Shown: in pieces, positions 1 to 7,387 of the stretch
Layout of the letters: the number at the start of each line of letters is the position of its first letter
Position numbering within the stretch: position 1 is the first letter of the stretch
NCBI GenBank assembly: GCA_039649115.1
Contig: JBBWZQ010000379.1
Location: 1-36,950 of the forward strand
Source: DATEJJ01 sp039649115
GTDB lineage: Bacteria > Actinomycetota > Actinomycetes > Mycobacteriales > Micromonosporaceae
Length of the DNA stretch: 36,950 nt
Reading direction: 5' to 3'
Notes under the pieces: model-generated
The model's input: only the letters and a program-made list of their open reading frames with translations
What the model was told of the DNA's origin: nothing
Databases searched by the model: none
Program-made: the position numbers and the translations under genes

Positions 1-1024
1 CCGCCTCCGTGGCCACGCCCGCGGCCGAGGTCGCGCTGCGCGAGATCTCGTTGATCGACGCGGTCATCTCCTCGGCGGCCGCCGCCATGGTGCTCACGTT
101 CATCGAGACCTCCTCGGCGGCCACGGAAACCGTGCCGGCCTGCGACGAGGTCTCCTCGGCGCCGCTGCCCAGCTGGGTGGAGACCGCGTTCAGCTCCTCC
201 GAGGCGCTGGCCAGGGTGGCGGACGTGTTGCCGATCGTCGTCATCGCGGCGCGCATCTCGCCGACCGCCTCGCCCAGCGCCCCGGCCATGTCGCCGAGCT
301 CGTCGCCGCTCCGCACGTTGATCTCGGTCGTCAGGTCCTTCTTGGCGATCGACCGCAGCGCGGTCACCATCGCGACCAGCGGCCGGGTGATCGACCGGCT
401 GATCAGCACCGACAGCGTCAGCAGCAACGCCACGCCCACCAGCAACGCGATCACCACGATGTCCTTGACCGACGCGATCGTCGAGTCGGACGTGACACGC
501 GCGGCGTCGACCTGCTTCTGTACGGCCTCGCGGGCAGCATCGACCTTGGTGCCGAGCGCGGCGGAGGCCGTTGCCGCGTCGGTCGTGGCCTGGTGCGCCG
601 GCCCGGACCCGGGGTCCAGCGCCGCCAGAGCCGGCATCTTGGCGGTGACGTCCTGCAGCCAGGCGGTGTAAATCCGGTGGACTTCGTCCAGTGTCTGGCG
701 CAGATCCGCCGAGACGCTCGCCTTGTCGAGCTCGGCCCACACGGCGTCGCTGCTCTGCTGGACGGTAGCCAGGTCCTCGTTGGCAGACTTCCGCTCCGCG
801 TCGTTCCGCGACATGATCTGCGTCAGCTCCGCGATCCGCGCGTCGCCCTGGATCACGTCCAGTTGCGTCAGGTCCAGGTTGGCCTTGTTGAGCACCTTGC
901 GCAGGTCGCTGCCGGTCTTGATCTGGCTGTTGCCGACGTAGCTCACGCCGCCGATCGCGCCGGCGACGACCAGTCCGACAGCGGCCACCAAGGCAAGCTT
1001 GCGGCCGACAGTAAAACGCAGCAT
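1..1024 (-). CDS. Methyl-accepting chemotaxis protein, 3' end beyond the left edge
   Basis: Membrane chemoreceptor that would signal to a CheA/CheW array. Reading the minus strand from the ATG at 1024 gives about 341 residues with no stop before the window edge, so the C-terminal part of the signalling domain is missing. A first membrane segment lies at about residues 9-30. A helical periplasmic domain of about 150 residues follows, then a second membrane segment near residues 190-210 that runs into a HAMP domain (ISRSITRPL). After it comes the start of the methyl-accepting coiled coil, rich in Ala, Glu and Ser (AAAEEMTASINEISRS). GGAG lies five bases before the ATG. A consensus sigma-28 promoter stands about 40 bases upstream. 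The ligand cannot be predicted. The neighbouring glpK is divergent and need not be functionally linked. Confidence 0.93.
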   Translation of the reverse strand, partial: MLRFTVGRKLALVAAVGLVVAGAIGGVSYVGNSQIKTGSDLRKVLNKANLDLTQLDVIQGDARIAELTQIMSRNDAERKSANEDLATVQQSSDAVWAELDKASVSADLRQTLDEVHRIYTAWLQDVTAKMPALAALDPGSGPAHQATTDAATASAALGTKVDAAREAVQKQVDAARVTSDSTIASVKDIVVIALLVGVALLLTLSVLISRSITRPLVAMVTALRSIAKKDLTTEINVRSGDELGDMAGALGEAVGEMRAAMTTIGNTSATLASASEELNAVSTQLGSGAEETSSQAGTVSVAAEEVSMNVSTMAAAAEEMTASINEISRSATSAAGVATEA

Positions 1025-1066
1025 CTCGACTCCACACGGTCCTTCGGGCGAGCAGTTCCGCCGGGC

Positions 1067-1093
1067 TTATCGGCGTACCCCCCGGCCGATTTA
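1067..1093 (-). promoter_or_regulatory. Sigma-28 (FliA/WhiG-type) promoter of the chemoreceptor
   Basis: Read on the minus strand the site is TAAA (1093-1090), 15 bases, then GCCGATAA (1074-1067). This matches the enteric FliA consensus TAAA-N15-GCCGATAA at all 12 specified bases. Transcription would start near 1060, giving a leader of about 35 bases with a Shine-Dalgarno GGAG before the ATG at 1024. Sigma-28 control of chemoreceptors is established in flagellated bacteria, and WhiG/FliA factors of actinomycetes read a similar sequence. Which sigma factor acts here is inference. Confidence 0.85.
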
Positions 1094-1120
1094 GGACCTT
1101 CGGCCCGGCACACTGTCGGG

Positions 1121-2605
1121 GTGACTACCCGCTTCATCGCCGCGATCGACCAGGGAACCACCTCGACGCGATGCATCGTCTTCGACGCCGACGGCCGGAT
1201 CGTCGCGCTCGACCAGCGCGAGCACCAGCAGATGTACCCGCGTCCCGGCTGGGTCGAGCACGACGCGACCGAGATCTGGCACAACGTCCTGTCCGTCACG
1301 CGCACCGCGCTGGACCGCGCCGGGCTGTCCCGGGCCGACCTGGCCGCGATCGGCATCACCAACCAGCGGGAGACGACACTCCTGTGGGACGCGGCCACCG
1401 GCGAACCGGTCCACCACGCGATCGTCTGGCAGGACACCCGTACCGACCGGATCATCAAGGAACTCGCCGGCGACGTGGGGCCGGACCGGTTCCGGGAGGC
1501 GTGCGGGCTGCCCCTCGCGACGTACTTCGCCGGCCCCAAGATCCGCTGGTTGCTGGACGGCGACCCGAGCCTGGCCAAGCGGGCGGAGGCCGGCGAGGTC
1601 TTGTTCGGCACCCTGGACACCTGGCTGATCTGGCGCCTGACCGGGCGGCACGCGACCGACGTCACCAACGCCAGCCGGACCATGCTGATGAACCTGTCCA
1701 CACTGGACTGGGATGCCGCGTTGCTGGACGCCTTCGGGATACCCCGCGCGATGCTGCCCGAGGTGCTGCCATCGTCCTATGTGTACGGTGAGGCGGGCGG
1801 CGACCTCGGCGGGGTACCGGTGGCCAGCGCCCTGGGCGACCAGCAGGCCGCCCTGTTCGGCCAGACCTGCTTCGATCCCGGCCAGGCCAAGTGCACCTAC
1901 GGCACCGGCTCGTTCCTGCTGCTGAACACCGGCACCGCGCCGGTACCGAGCGAGCGCGGGTTGCTCACCACCGTCGGGTACCAGATCGGCGAGCAGGCCC
2001 CCGTGTACGCGCTGGAGGGTTCCATCGCGGTCACCGGCGCGCTGGTCCAGTGGCTGCGTGACAACCTCGGCGTCATCTCCTCGGCGCCGGAGGTCAACGA
2101 GCTGGCGGCGCAGGTCGAGGACAACGGCGGCTGCTACTTCGTACCGGCCTTCTCGGGGCTGTTCGCGCCGTACTGGCGGCCGGACGCACGCGGCGTGATC
2201 ACCGGACTGACCGGGTACGTCACCAGGGCGCACCTCGCCCGGGCCGCGCTGGAGGCGACCGCCTGGCAGGTCAAGGACGTGGTGGACGCCATGGAGGCGG
2301 AGTCCCACGTGCCGCTGGCCGAGCTCAATGTGGACGGTGGCATGACCGCGAGCGAGCTGCTCATGCAGTTCCAGTCCGACGTGCTGGACGTACCGGTGCT
2401 GCGTCCCACGGTCGCCGAAACCACCGCCCTGGGCGCCGGATACGCGGCCGGGCTGGCCGTCGGGTTCTGGCCCGACCTGGACTCGTTGCGCGCCAAATGG
2501 CGGGTCGACGCGCGGTGGACGCCGGACATGGATCCCGCCGAGCGCGACCGCGCGTACCGGCTGTGGCACAAGGCCGTCGAGCGCAGCATGAACTGGCTGG
2601 ACTGA
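1121..2605 (+). CDS. glpK: Glycerol kinase
   Basis: Cytoplasmic FGGY-family kinase that phosphorylates glycerol with ATP to sn-glycerol 3-phosphate. The 494-residue length fits the family (about 500). Visible motifs are the N-terminal phosphate-binding loop DQGTTSTR (residues 10-17), the glycerol-contacting NQRETT (81-86), IVWQDTRT (101-108), ALGDQQAALFG and the second phosphate loop YGTGSFLL. The reading frame is open further upstream, but homology begins at VTTRFIAAIDQG, so the GTG at 1121 is chosen; the ribosome site before it (TCGGG) is weak. No glpF facilitator or glpD dehydrogenase is adjacent, so the gene appears to stand alone. It runs toward the HtrA gene, with a strong hairpin between them. 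Confidence 0.97.
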   Translation: MTTRFIAAIDQGTTSTRCIVFDADGRIVALDQREHQQMYPRPGWVEHDATEIWHNVLSVTRTALDRAGLSRADLAAIGITNQRETTLLWDAATGEPVHHAIVWQDTRTDRIIKELAGDVGPDRFREACGLPLATYFAGPKIRWLLDGDPSLAKRAEAGEVLFGTLDTWLIWRLTGRHATDVTNASRTMLMNLSTLDWDAALLDAFGIPRAMLPEVLPSSYVYGEAGGDLGGVPVASALGDQQAALFGQTCFDPGQAKCTYGTGSFLLLNTGTAPVPSERGLLTTVGYQIGEQAPVYALEGSIAVTGALVQWLRDNLGVISSAPEVNELAAQVEDNGGCYFVPAFSGLFAPYWRPDARGVITGLTGYVTRAHLARAALEATAWQVKDVVDAMEAESHVPLAELNVDGGMTASELLMQFQSDVLDVPVLRPTVAETTALGAGYAAGLAVGFWPDLDSLRAKWRVDARWTPDMDPAERDRAYRLWHKAVERSMNWLD

Positions 2606-2637
2606 ACCGGGCGCCTGGTCTGAACCGGGGACGGGGA

Positions 2638-2667
2638 GGCGGCGCGGTCCGGTGGGACCGCGCCGCC
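2638..2667. terminator. Bidirectional hairpin between glpK and the HtrA gene
   Basis: A perfect 13-bp stem, GGCGGCGCGGTCC against its complement, closes a GGTG tetraloop. It lies between the stops of two convergent genes (2605 and 2693). There is no T tract, as is common for actinobacterial terminators. Confidence 0.8.
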
Positions 2668-2692
2668 CTCAGGGAGGAGGAGAGAAGCCTGT

Positions 2693-4201
2693 TCAGTTGG
2701 GCGACTCGCCCACGCTGACCGTGATGGTCTTCGGCACACCGCCGCGGGTGAGCGTCAGCTTGAGCTCGTCGCCCACCTTCGCCGCCTGCACCACGTTGAG
2801 CAGGTCGTCCGAGGTGTGGATGTCGGTGCTGTCGGCCTTGGTGATGACGTCGCCCTGGGCGATGCCCGCCTTGCTCGCCGGGCCGCTGGCGACCACCGAC
2901 GCGACCTGCGCACCCGCGTTGCCCGTGGCGGTACCCACCGAGACGCCGATGTACGGGTGGCTCACCTTCTGACCCTTGATGAGGTCCTGCGCGACCTCCT
3001 TGGCCCGGTTGCTCGGGATCGCGAAGCCGACCCCGATGTTGCCACTGCTGCCCGTGTTGCCGGTCGCGATCGCGGTGTTGATGCCGACGACCTCGCCCGC
3101 CATGTTCACCAGCGCACCGCCGGAGTTGCCCGGGTTGATCGCGGCGTCGGTCTGGATCGCGCCCGCGATCGCCGTGCCGCTCTGGCTCTGCTGCTGCGAG
3201 AACGGGTTCTGCTGGCCGCTCTCGTCGATCGTGCGGTTCAGCGCGCTGACGATGCCGGCGGTCACCGAACCGTCCAGGCCCAGCGGGCTGCCGAGGGCGA
3301 TCACGCTGTCACCCACCTGCAGCGCGTTGCTGTCGCCGAACTTGGCCGCGGTCAGGTCGGACAGGCCCGAGGCCTTCACGACGGCCAGGTCGGTCTTGGC
3401 GTCGGTACCGACGATCTTGGCCTCGACGCTCTTGCCGCTCGCGAACGTGACCCGGACCGTACCGTTCGTCGCGTCGGCCACCACGTGGTTGTTGGTCAGG
3501 ACGTAGCCGTTGGTGTCCAGCACCACGCCGGAGCCCTCGGCGTTCTGCGTGAAGATGGACACCACGCTGTTCTTGACGCCGGCCACGATGCCGGCGAGGG
3601 ACGAGCGGTCCAGGGCGGTGGCCGATCCCCTGGTCGAGCCGGACGAGCGGGAATTCGACGTGCTGCCACCACCGGAATCGGACGCGTGCACGATGACGCC
3701 GCCGATCACACCGCCGCCCCCGGCGAGCAGGAGCGCCAGCAGCGCGATCCCGAGCAGCCGGCCGATCTGCGGTGACCGGCCGCCCGGCACGGGCTGGGTG
3801 GGACCGTACGGCGGCGGCTGCGGGGGTACCCCGGGCGGGACGTACCCCGGCTGCCAGACGGAGGACGGCGGCGCCGACTGCGGCAGCGGCGGAGCGGACT
3901 GCGGCAGCGGCGGTCCCATCTGTGGCTGCTGGTACGGGCCGGGCTGCTGGTACGGGCTGGACTGGTACGGGCTGGGGGACGGAGGCGGAGGTGCCGCGGG
4001 CGGGGGTGCCGAGGGCGGGTAGGCGGGCGGTGCCCACGGGCCGGGACGGTCGGAGCGCTCGACCGGCTGCGGTACCTCCGGCGCGTAGCGCGGCAACTCG
4101 CTCGTTGACTGGCTCTCCGCAGGGGTAACCGGTGTCGGGGCCGGCTCCTGCGCCGGCTCCTGGGACCGCGCGGGGGTGGTGTCGCTCTCGCTCATGGCCA
4201 T
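2693..4201 (-). CDS. HtrA/DegP-family (S1C) membrane serine protease with PDZ domain, PepD-like
   Basis: Envelope quality-control protease, 502 residues from the ATG at 4201; a second in-frame ATG at 4195 is equally possible, and neither has a clear ribosome site. Order of parts: a cytoplasmic tail of about 145 residues very rich in Pro, Gln and Tyr; one membrane segment (about 147-171); a Gly/Ser linker; a trypsin-like domain with catalytic His239 (TNNHVV), Asp271 (KTDLAVV) and Ser360 (NPGNSGG); and one PDZ domain (about 417-497). The catalytic triad is intact. It lies downstream of a kinase and a response regulator in the order known for M. tuberculosis mprA-mprB-pepD. It has its own repeat-bearing upstream region, so it may be transcribed separately in response to envelope stress. 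The Pro-rich tail contains a duplicated heptad (PPLPQSA) encoded by a 21-bp tandem repeat near 3876-3913. Confidence 0.95.
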   Translation of the reverse strand: MAMSESDTTPARSQEPAQEPAPTPVTPAESQSTSELPRYAPEVPQPVERSDRPGPWAPPAYPPSAPPPAAPPPPSPSPYQSSPYQQPGPYQQPQMGPPLPQSAPPLPQSAPPSSVWQPGYVPPGVPPQPPPYGPTQPVPGGRSPQIGRLLGIALLALLLAGGGGVIGGVIVHASDSGGGSTSNSRSSGSTRGSATALDRSSLAGIVAGVKNSVVSIFTQNAEGSGVVLDTNGYVLTNNHVVADATNGTVRVTFASGKSVEAKIVGTDAKTDLAVVKASGLSDLTAAKFGDSNALQVGDSVIALGSPLGLDGSVTAGIVSALNRTIDESGQQNPFSQQQSQSGTAIAGAIQTDAAINPGNSGGALVNMAGEVVGINTAIATGNTGSSGNIGVGFAIPSNRAKEVAQDLIKGQKVSHPYIGVSVGTATGNAGAQVASVVASGPASKAGIAQGDVITKADSTDIHTSDDLLNVVQAAKVGDELKLTLTRGGVPKTITVSVGESPN

Positions 4202-4225
4202 AAGGGTGACTGATGAGACTTTGTC

Positions 4226-4258
4226 GTGCCTGAACCCCCCCTGGAAGTTGCCTGAGAA
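4226..4258 (-). promoter_or_regulatory. Triple 11-bp direct repeat upstream of the HtrA gene (candidate response-regulator box)
   Basis: On the minus strand three adjacent 11-mers read TTCTCAGGCAA, CTTCCAGGGGG and GGTTCAGGCAC, each with CAGG in the same register. The same arrangement precedes the response-regulator gene at 6614-6646. Head-to-tail repeats at one helical turn are typical OmpR-family binding sites. The array lies in the 70-base gap between the kinase stop (4272) and the protease ATG. Binding by the adjacent regulator is inferred. Confidence 0.7.
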
Positions 4259-4271
4259 TCCCGGCCGACGA

Positions 4272-5834
4272 TCACACCTCGCTGGCCACGAGGGCGGCCG
4301 GCGCCGCGGGCAGCCGTACCCGGAAGGTCGCTCCCCCGCCCGGCGGGCTCTCCACCTCGACCGTGCCCTCGTGCGCCGCCACCAGCGCGGCGACGATCGC
4401 CAGCCCCAGGCCCGTGCCGCTGCGCTGGCTGGCCGCGCCCGAATTGCGCCGGGTCCTCGCGGCATCCGCGCGGTAGAAGCGCTCGAAGACCCGCTCGGCC
4501 TGCTCCGGCTGCAGGCCCGGACCGGCGTCGGCCACCTCGACGACCACGCTGCCGTCCGCCCCGTACAGGCGCAGCCAGACCGGCGTACCGGCCGGCGTGT
4601 GCGTCAGCGCGTTGGTCATCAGGTTGTCCACCACCTGGCGCAGCCGGGCCTCGTCCCCGGACACCACCAGCGGGCCGGCACCCGCCGGGATCGCAAGCTC
4701 GATCGTCCGGTCCGGCGCCACCACCCGCGCGGCGGTCACCGCGTCGTTGGCGATCACGCGCAGCTCCAGCGGCGCGCGTACCAGCGGCCGCTCCTGGTCC
4801 AGGCGGGCCAGCAGCAGCAGGTCCTCGACCAGCAACCCCATCCGGGACGCCTCGTCCTCGATCCGGCGGATCAGCCGCTCCACCTCCTCCGGCGAGCGCA
4901 CCGCGCCCTGCCGGTACAGCTCGGCGAAGCCGCGGATCGTGGTGAGCGGGGTACGCAGTTCGTGCGAGGCGTCGGCCACGAACTGGCGCATCCGCTCCTC
5001 GGAGCGCCGGGCCCGGACTTCGGAAAGGCGGGCCGCCTCGGCGGCATCGCGGGCGGTCGACTCCGCGTCGCGGGCCAGCGTCTCCGCCGCCCGCGCCGCC
5101 GTCTCGGATTCGGCCCGCGCGGTGAACGCCGCCTCGATCTGCACGAGCATCGCGTTGAGTGCGCGCCCCAGCCGGCCCACCTCGGTACGGGGCTCCTCGT
5201 CGCCGGGTTCGAACTCCGGCACCCGGCGCGTCAGGTCACCGGCGGCGATCGCCTGCGCGGTGTGCTCGATCTCGCGCAGCGTACCCAGGCTCGCCCGTAC
5301 CAGTGCCGCACCGAGCACGGCGAGCAGGATCAGCACCCCGAAGCCGACCAGCAGTTCGGCGACGACCAGCCGCTCCACCGCGTGGTCCATGGTGGACATG
5401 TCCTCGGCGACCATCGTCATGGTGGCGTTGGCATCTCTCGGCACGATCAGGACCCGCCAGCGCGTCGAGCCGTCCGCCGCCTGGTCGAAGTACGGCCGCC
5501 CGGCCTTCGCCTCGGAAGCCTGGAGCGTCTGGGGGAACGAGGGCAGCTTGCTGCGGTCCTGGTAGTCCGGGTCGTACACGGTGACGTCCCAGCCGCCCGC
5601 ACCCTGCGTGCCGACCAGGATCGAGGTGGGCAGCTCCCCGGCGCTCAGCCGGTGGTTGAGGTGGTTCACCCGCTGGGCGGTGGTCGCCAGTTGCGTGTCG
5701 ATCTGGCTGAGCAGGTAGCTGCGCAGCGCGAAGGCGCTGGCCACGCCGATGACCAGCAACGCGGCGGCGACGAGCGCGAGCACCGCCGCGACGAGTTTGA
5801 CGCGCAGCGGTGTGCGGTTGATCAGGTGCTGCAT
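4272..5834 (-). CDS. Sensor histidine kinase, MprB-like, with an extended coiled-coil linker
   Basis: Membrane sensor kinase of 520 residues. Membrane segments are at about 14-36 and 158-180, enclosing an extracytoplasmic sensor domain of about 120 residues. A HAMP domain (about 180-232) follows, then an unusually long Ala/Glu/Arg-rich helix (about 233-285). The HisKA domain has the phospho-acceptor His291 (DASHELRTPL). The ATPase domain has an N box (VVDNLMTNAL), DAGPG (436-440) and GTGLGLAI (473-480). All catalytic motifs are present. It starts nine bases after the stop of the response-regulator gene, with no Shine-Dalgarno, so translation is probably coupled. By gene order and downstream HtrA partner it matches MprB of mycobacteria, which senses envelope stress; the signal here is not known. 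Confidence 0.95.
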   Translation of the reverse strand: MQHLINRTPLRVKLVAAVLALVAAALLVIGVASAFALRSYLLSQIDTQLATTAQRVNHLNHRLSAGELPTSILVGTQGAGGWDVTVYDPDYQDRSKLPSFPQTLQASEAKAGRPYFDQAADGSTRWRVLIVPRDANATMTMVAEDMSTMDHAVERLVVAELLVGFGVLILLAVLGAALVRASLGTLREIEHTAQAIAAGDLTRRVPEFEPGDEEPRTEVGRLGRALNAMLVQIEAAFTARAESETAARAAETLARDAESTARDAAEAARLSEVRARRSEERMRQFVADASHELRTPLTTIRGFAELYRQGAVRSPEEVERLIRRIEDEASRMGLLVEDLLLLARLDQERPLVRAPLELRVIANDAVTAARVVAPDRTIELAIPAGAGPLVVSGDEARLRQVVDNLMTNALTHTPAGTPVWLRLYGADGSVVVEVADAGPGLQPEQAERVFERFYRADAARTRRNSGAASQRSGTGLGLAIVAALVAAHEGTVEVESPPGGGATFRVRLPAAPAALVASEV

Positions 5835-5842
5835 CCGGCGCG

Positions 5843-6583
5843 CTAGGAGGGCAGACGCAGCACGTATCCGACGCCGCGAAGCGTGTGGATCAGCCTCGGC
5901 TCGGCCGCGTCGACCTTGCGGCGCAGGTAGGAGATGTACGACTCGACGATGCTGTCGTCACCCCGGAAGTCGTAGCTCCACACGTGGTCGAGGATCTGCC
6001 CCTTGGACAGCACCCGCCCGGCATTGGCCATCAGGTAGCGCAGCAGCTTGAACTCGGTCGGCGACAGCGCGATGCGCTGCCCGTCGCGCCACACCTCGTG
6101 CGCGTCCTCGTCGAGTTCGAGGTCGGCGAACGTGAGGCGCGCGCTGCTGGTCTGCCCGCTGGTGCGGCGCAGCACCGCGCGGATGCGCGCGGTCAACTCC
6201 TCCAGGCTGAAGGGCTTGGTGACATAATCGTCGCCGCCGAGCGTGAGGCCGCGGATCTTGTCGTCCACCGCGTCCCGCGCGGTCAGGAACACGACGGGGG
6301 TACGGGTACCGCCGTCGCGCAGCTTGCGGATGACCTCGAAGCCGTCCAGGTCGGGCAGCATGACGTCGAGCACGATCAGGTCGGGGCGCTCGTCGCGCGC
6401 GACCGCCACGGCCTCGGCTCCGCTGCTGGCCGTGCTGATCGAGAATCCGGCGAAGCGCAGGCTGGCCGAGAGCAACTCGAGGATGTTGAGGTCGTCCTCA
6501 ACGACGAGCAGTCTCGCCTCAGCCTGCGCCGCACCGGACAGCGTCGCACCCCCGGATTGTGCGACACCGTCACGTACCCCCAT
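5843..6583 (-). CDS. OmpR-family response regulator, MprA-like
   Basis: DNA-binding partner of the following kinase. From the ATG at 6583 it has 246 residues: a receiver domain with acidic pocket Glu29/Asp30/Asp31 (VVEDD), phospho-acceptor Asp73 (IVLDVMLPDLDG), Thr101 and Lys123 (VTKPF), then a winged-helix domain ending in the usual RGVGYVL. The start at 6583 has AGGA eight bases upstream. In-frame ATGs at 6592 and 6604 are possible alternatives. Starts further upstream would place the triple 11-bp repeat inside the coding region and are rejected. The gene order regulator, kinase, HtrA protease matches mprA-mprB-pepD. The repeats upstream suggest autoregulation. Confidence 0.95.
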   Translation of the reverse strand: MGVRDGVAQSGGATLSGAAQAEARLLVVEDDLNILELLSASLRFAGFSISTASSGAEAVAVARDERPDLIVLDVMLPDLDGFEVIRKLRDGGTRTPVVFLTARDAVDDKIRGLTLGGDDYVTKPFSLEELTARIRAVLRRTSGQTSSARLTFADLELDEDAHEVWRDGQRIALSPTEFKLLRYLMANAGRVLSKGQILDHVWSYDFRGDDSIVESYISYLRRKVDAAEPRLIHTLRGVGYVLRLPS

Positions 6584-6613
6584 GTGCTTCATCCTGGCCC
6601 CCATCGCTGTGCC

Positions 6614-6646
6614 ATCCCTGAAGTCTGCCTGGGAATTCCCTGGGAA
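6614..6646 (-). promoter_or_regulatory. Triple 11-bp direct repeat upstream of the response-regulator gene
   Basis: On the minus strand three adjacent 11-mers read TTCCCAGGGAA, TTCCCAGGCAG and ACTTCAGGGAT. They match the array at 4226-4258 in spacing, in the CAGG core, in the preceding GGGATTC and in the degenerate third unit TTCAGG. The array ends about 30 bases before the preferred start codon. The likely role is autoregulation by the encoded regulator (inference). Confidence 0.7.
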
Positions 6647-6665
6647 TCCCACCCTCCCACCCACC

Positions 6666-6692
6666 CGCCGCAACTTCACTGAAGTTGCGGCG
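6666..6692. promoter_or_regulatory. 27-bp perfect palindrome, candidate operator
   Basis: The arms CGCCGCAACTTCA (6666-6678) and TGAAGTTGCGGCG (6680-6692) are perfectly complementary around one central base. The core is AT-rich compared with its surroundings and no T tract follows on either strand, which favours a protein-binding site over a terminator. It lies between the PadR stop (6749) and the response-regulator gene. A terminator role for the PadR operon cannot be excluded. Confidence 0.6.
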
Positions 6693-6710
6693 TCGGCGGC
6701 CGCTGACACG

Positions 6711-6730
6711 GCGACTTCAAATGACGTTGC
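6711..6730. promoter_or_regulatory. Second, degenerate copy of the palindrome
   Basis: GCGACTTCA, two bases, TGACGTTGC: the same half-site as the core of the palindrome at 6666-6692, with two mismatches between its arms. The two sites are about 42 bp apart centre to centre, about four helical turns, as in cooperative operators. The binding protein is unknown. Confidence 0.45.
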
Positions 6731-6748
6731 GGTGATCCTGGGGGCCGG

Positions 6749-7387
6749 TCAGGCGCGGAGGAGGCGGCGGAGTTCGGTCAGGGCGCTGGTCACCACGGCG
6801 GTGGCGGCGCGCAGTTCGGGCTCGGACACGCCGGCCTGGCGGGACAGGCGGCGCACCTCCGAGGCCAGCTCGCCGGCGGCGCGTTCCAGGTCGGCGACGG
6901 GGCCGCGCTCATGCGCGGACGGGGCGGACGGGCGCTCGTCGGCGGCCGGCGGCGCGAAGCGGCTGCGCGGCTGCCACGACGCGCGGCCGGAGCGCGCCTC
7001 GCGGGCCGCGTCGCGCAGCTCGCGCTTGATGTCCCGGACCGAGCCGCTGACCTGCTGCTCGATCTGTCCGGCGAGGGTGGTCAGGTCGGCGACGGAGGCG
7101 TGGATCTCGCTCTCCAGCTCGGCCAGCTCCCCGCTGCGCTCGGCCAGCTCCGCCCGGCCCGCTCCGGTGATCTCGTACACCTTGCGCCCGCCGGCCGCCC
7201 GGTGCGTGACCAGGCCCTCGGCCTCCATCCGCTGCAGCCGCGGGTAGATCGTGCCGGCCGAGGGGGCGTACAGGCCGAGAAAGCGGTTCTCCAACAGCCT
7301 GATCAGCTCGTACCCGTGCTTGGGCCCCTCCGCGAGCAGCTTGAGCAGGTACAGCCGGAGCCGCCCGTGACTGAAGACGGCGGTCAT
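6749..7387 (-). CDS. PadR-family transcriptional repressor
   Basis: Cytoplasmic DNA-binding protein of 212 residues. The N-terminal winged helix-turn-helix carries the family motifs GPKHGYELIRLLE and PSAGTIYPRLQRME (about residues 5-80). A coiled-coil region (about 85-130), a low-complexity linker rich in Arg, Pro and Ser (130-165) and a final helical segment (about 165-212) follow. Its ATG overlaps the TGA of the DUF4097 gene by four bases (ATGA), so the two are translationally coupled. PadR proteins usually repress nearby efflux genes, and the divergent MMPL transporter with its palindromic operator is the obvious target (inference). Confidence 0.93.
   Translation of the reverse strand: MTAVFSHGRLRLYLLKLLAEGPKHGYELIRLLENRFLGLYAPSAGTIYPRLQRMEAEGLVTHRAAGGRKVYEITGAGRAELAERSGELAELESEIHASVADLTTLAGQIEQQVSGSVRDIKRELRDAAREARSGRASWQPRSRFAPPAADERPSAPSAHERGPVADLERAAGELASEVRRLSRQAGVSEPELRAATAVVTSALTELRRLLRA

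Noticed and set aside
593..1120. Upstream extension of the glycerol kinase frame
   Set aside because: The residues show no kinase homology, the stretch overlaps the chemoreceptor and its promoter on the other strand, and the family N-terminus begins at the GTG at 1121.
2816..3775. Long plus-strand open frames opposite the HtrA gene, and similar frames opposite kgd, secA and lpqB
   Set aside because: They are antisense shadows of high-GC coding sequence, with low-complexity Arg/Ala/Gly composition and no domain match.
6605..6709. Longer N-terminus for the MprA-like regulator
   Set aside because: It would place the triple 11-bp repeat and part of the palindrome inside coding sequence, and the added residues are not regulator-like.
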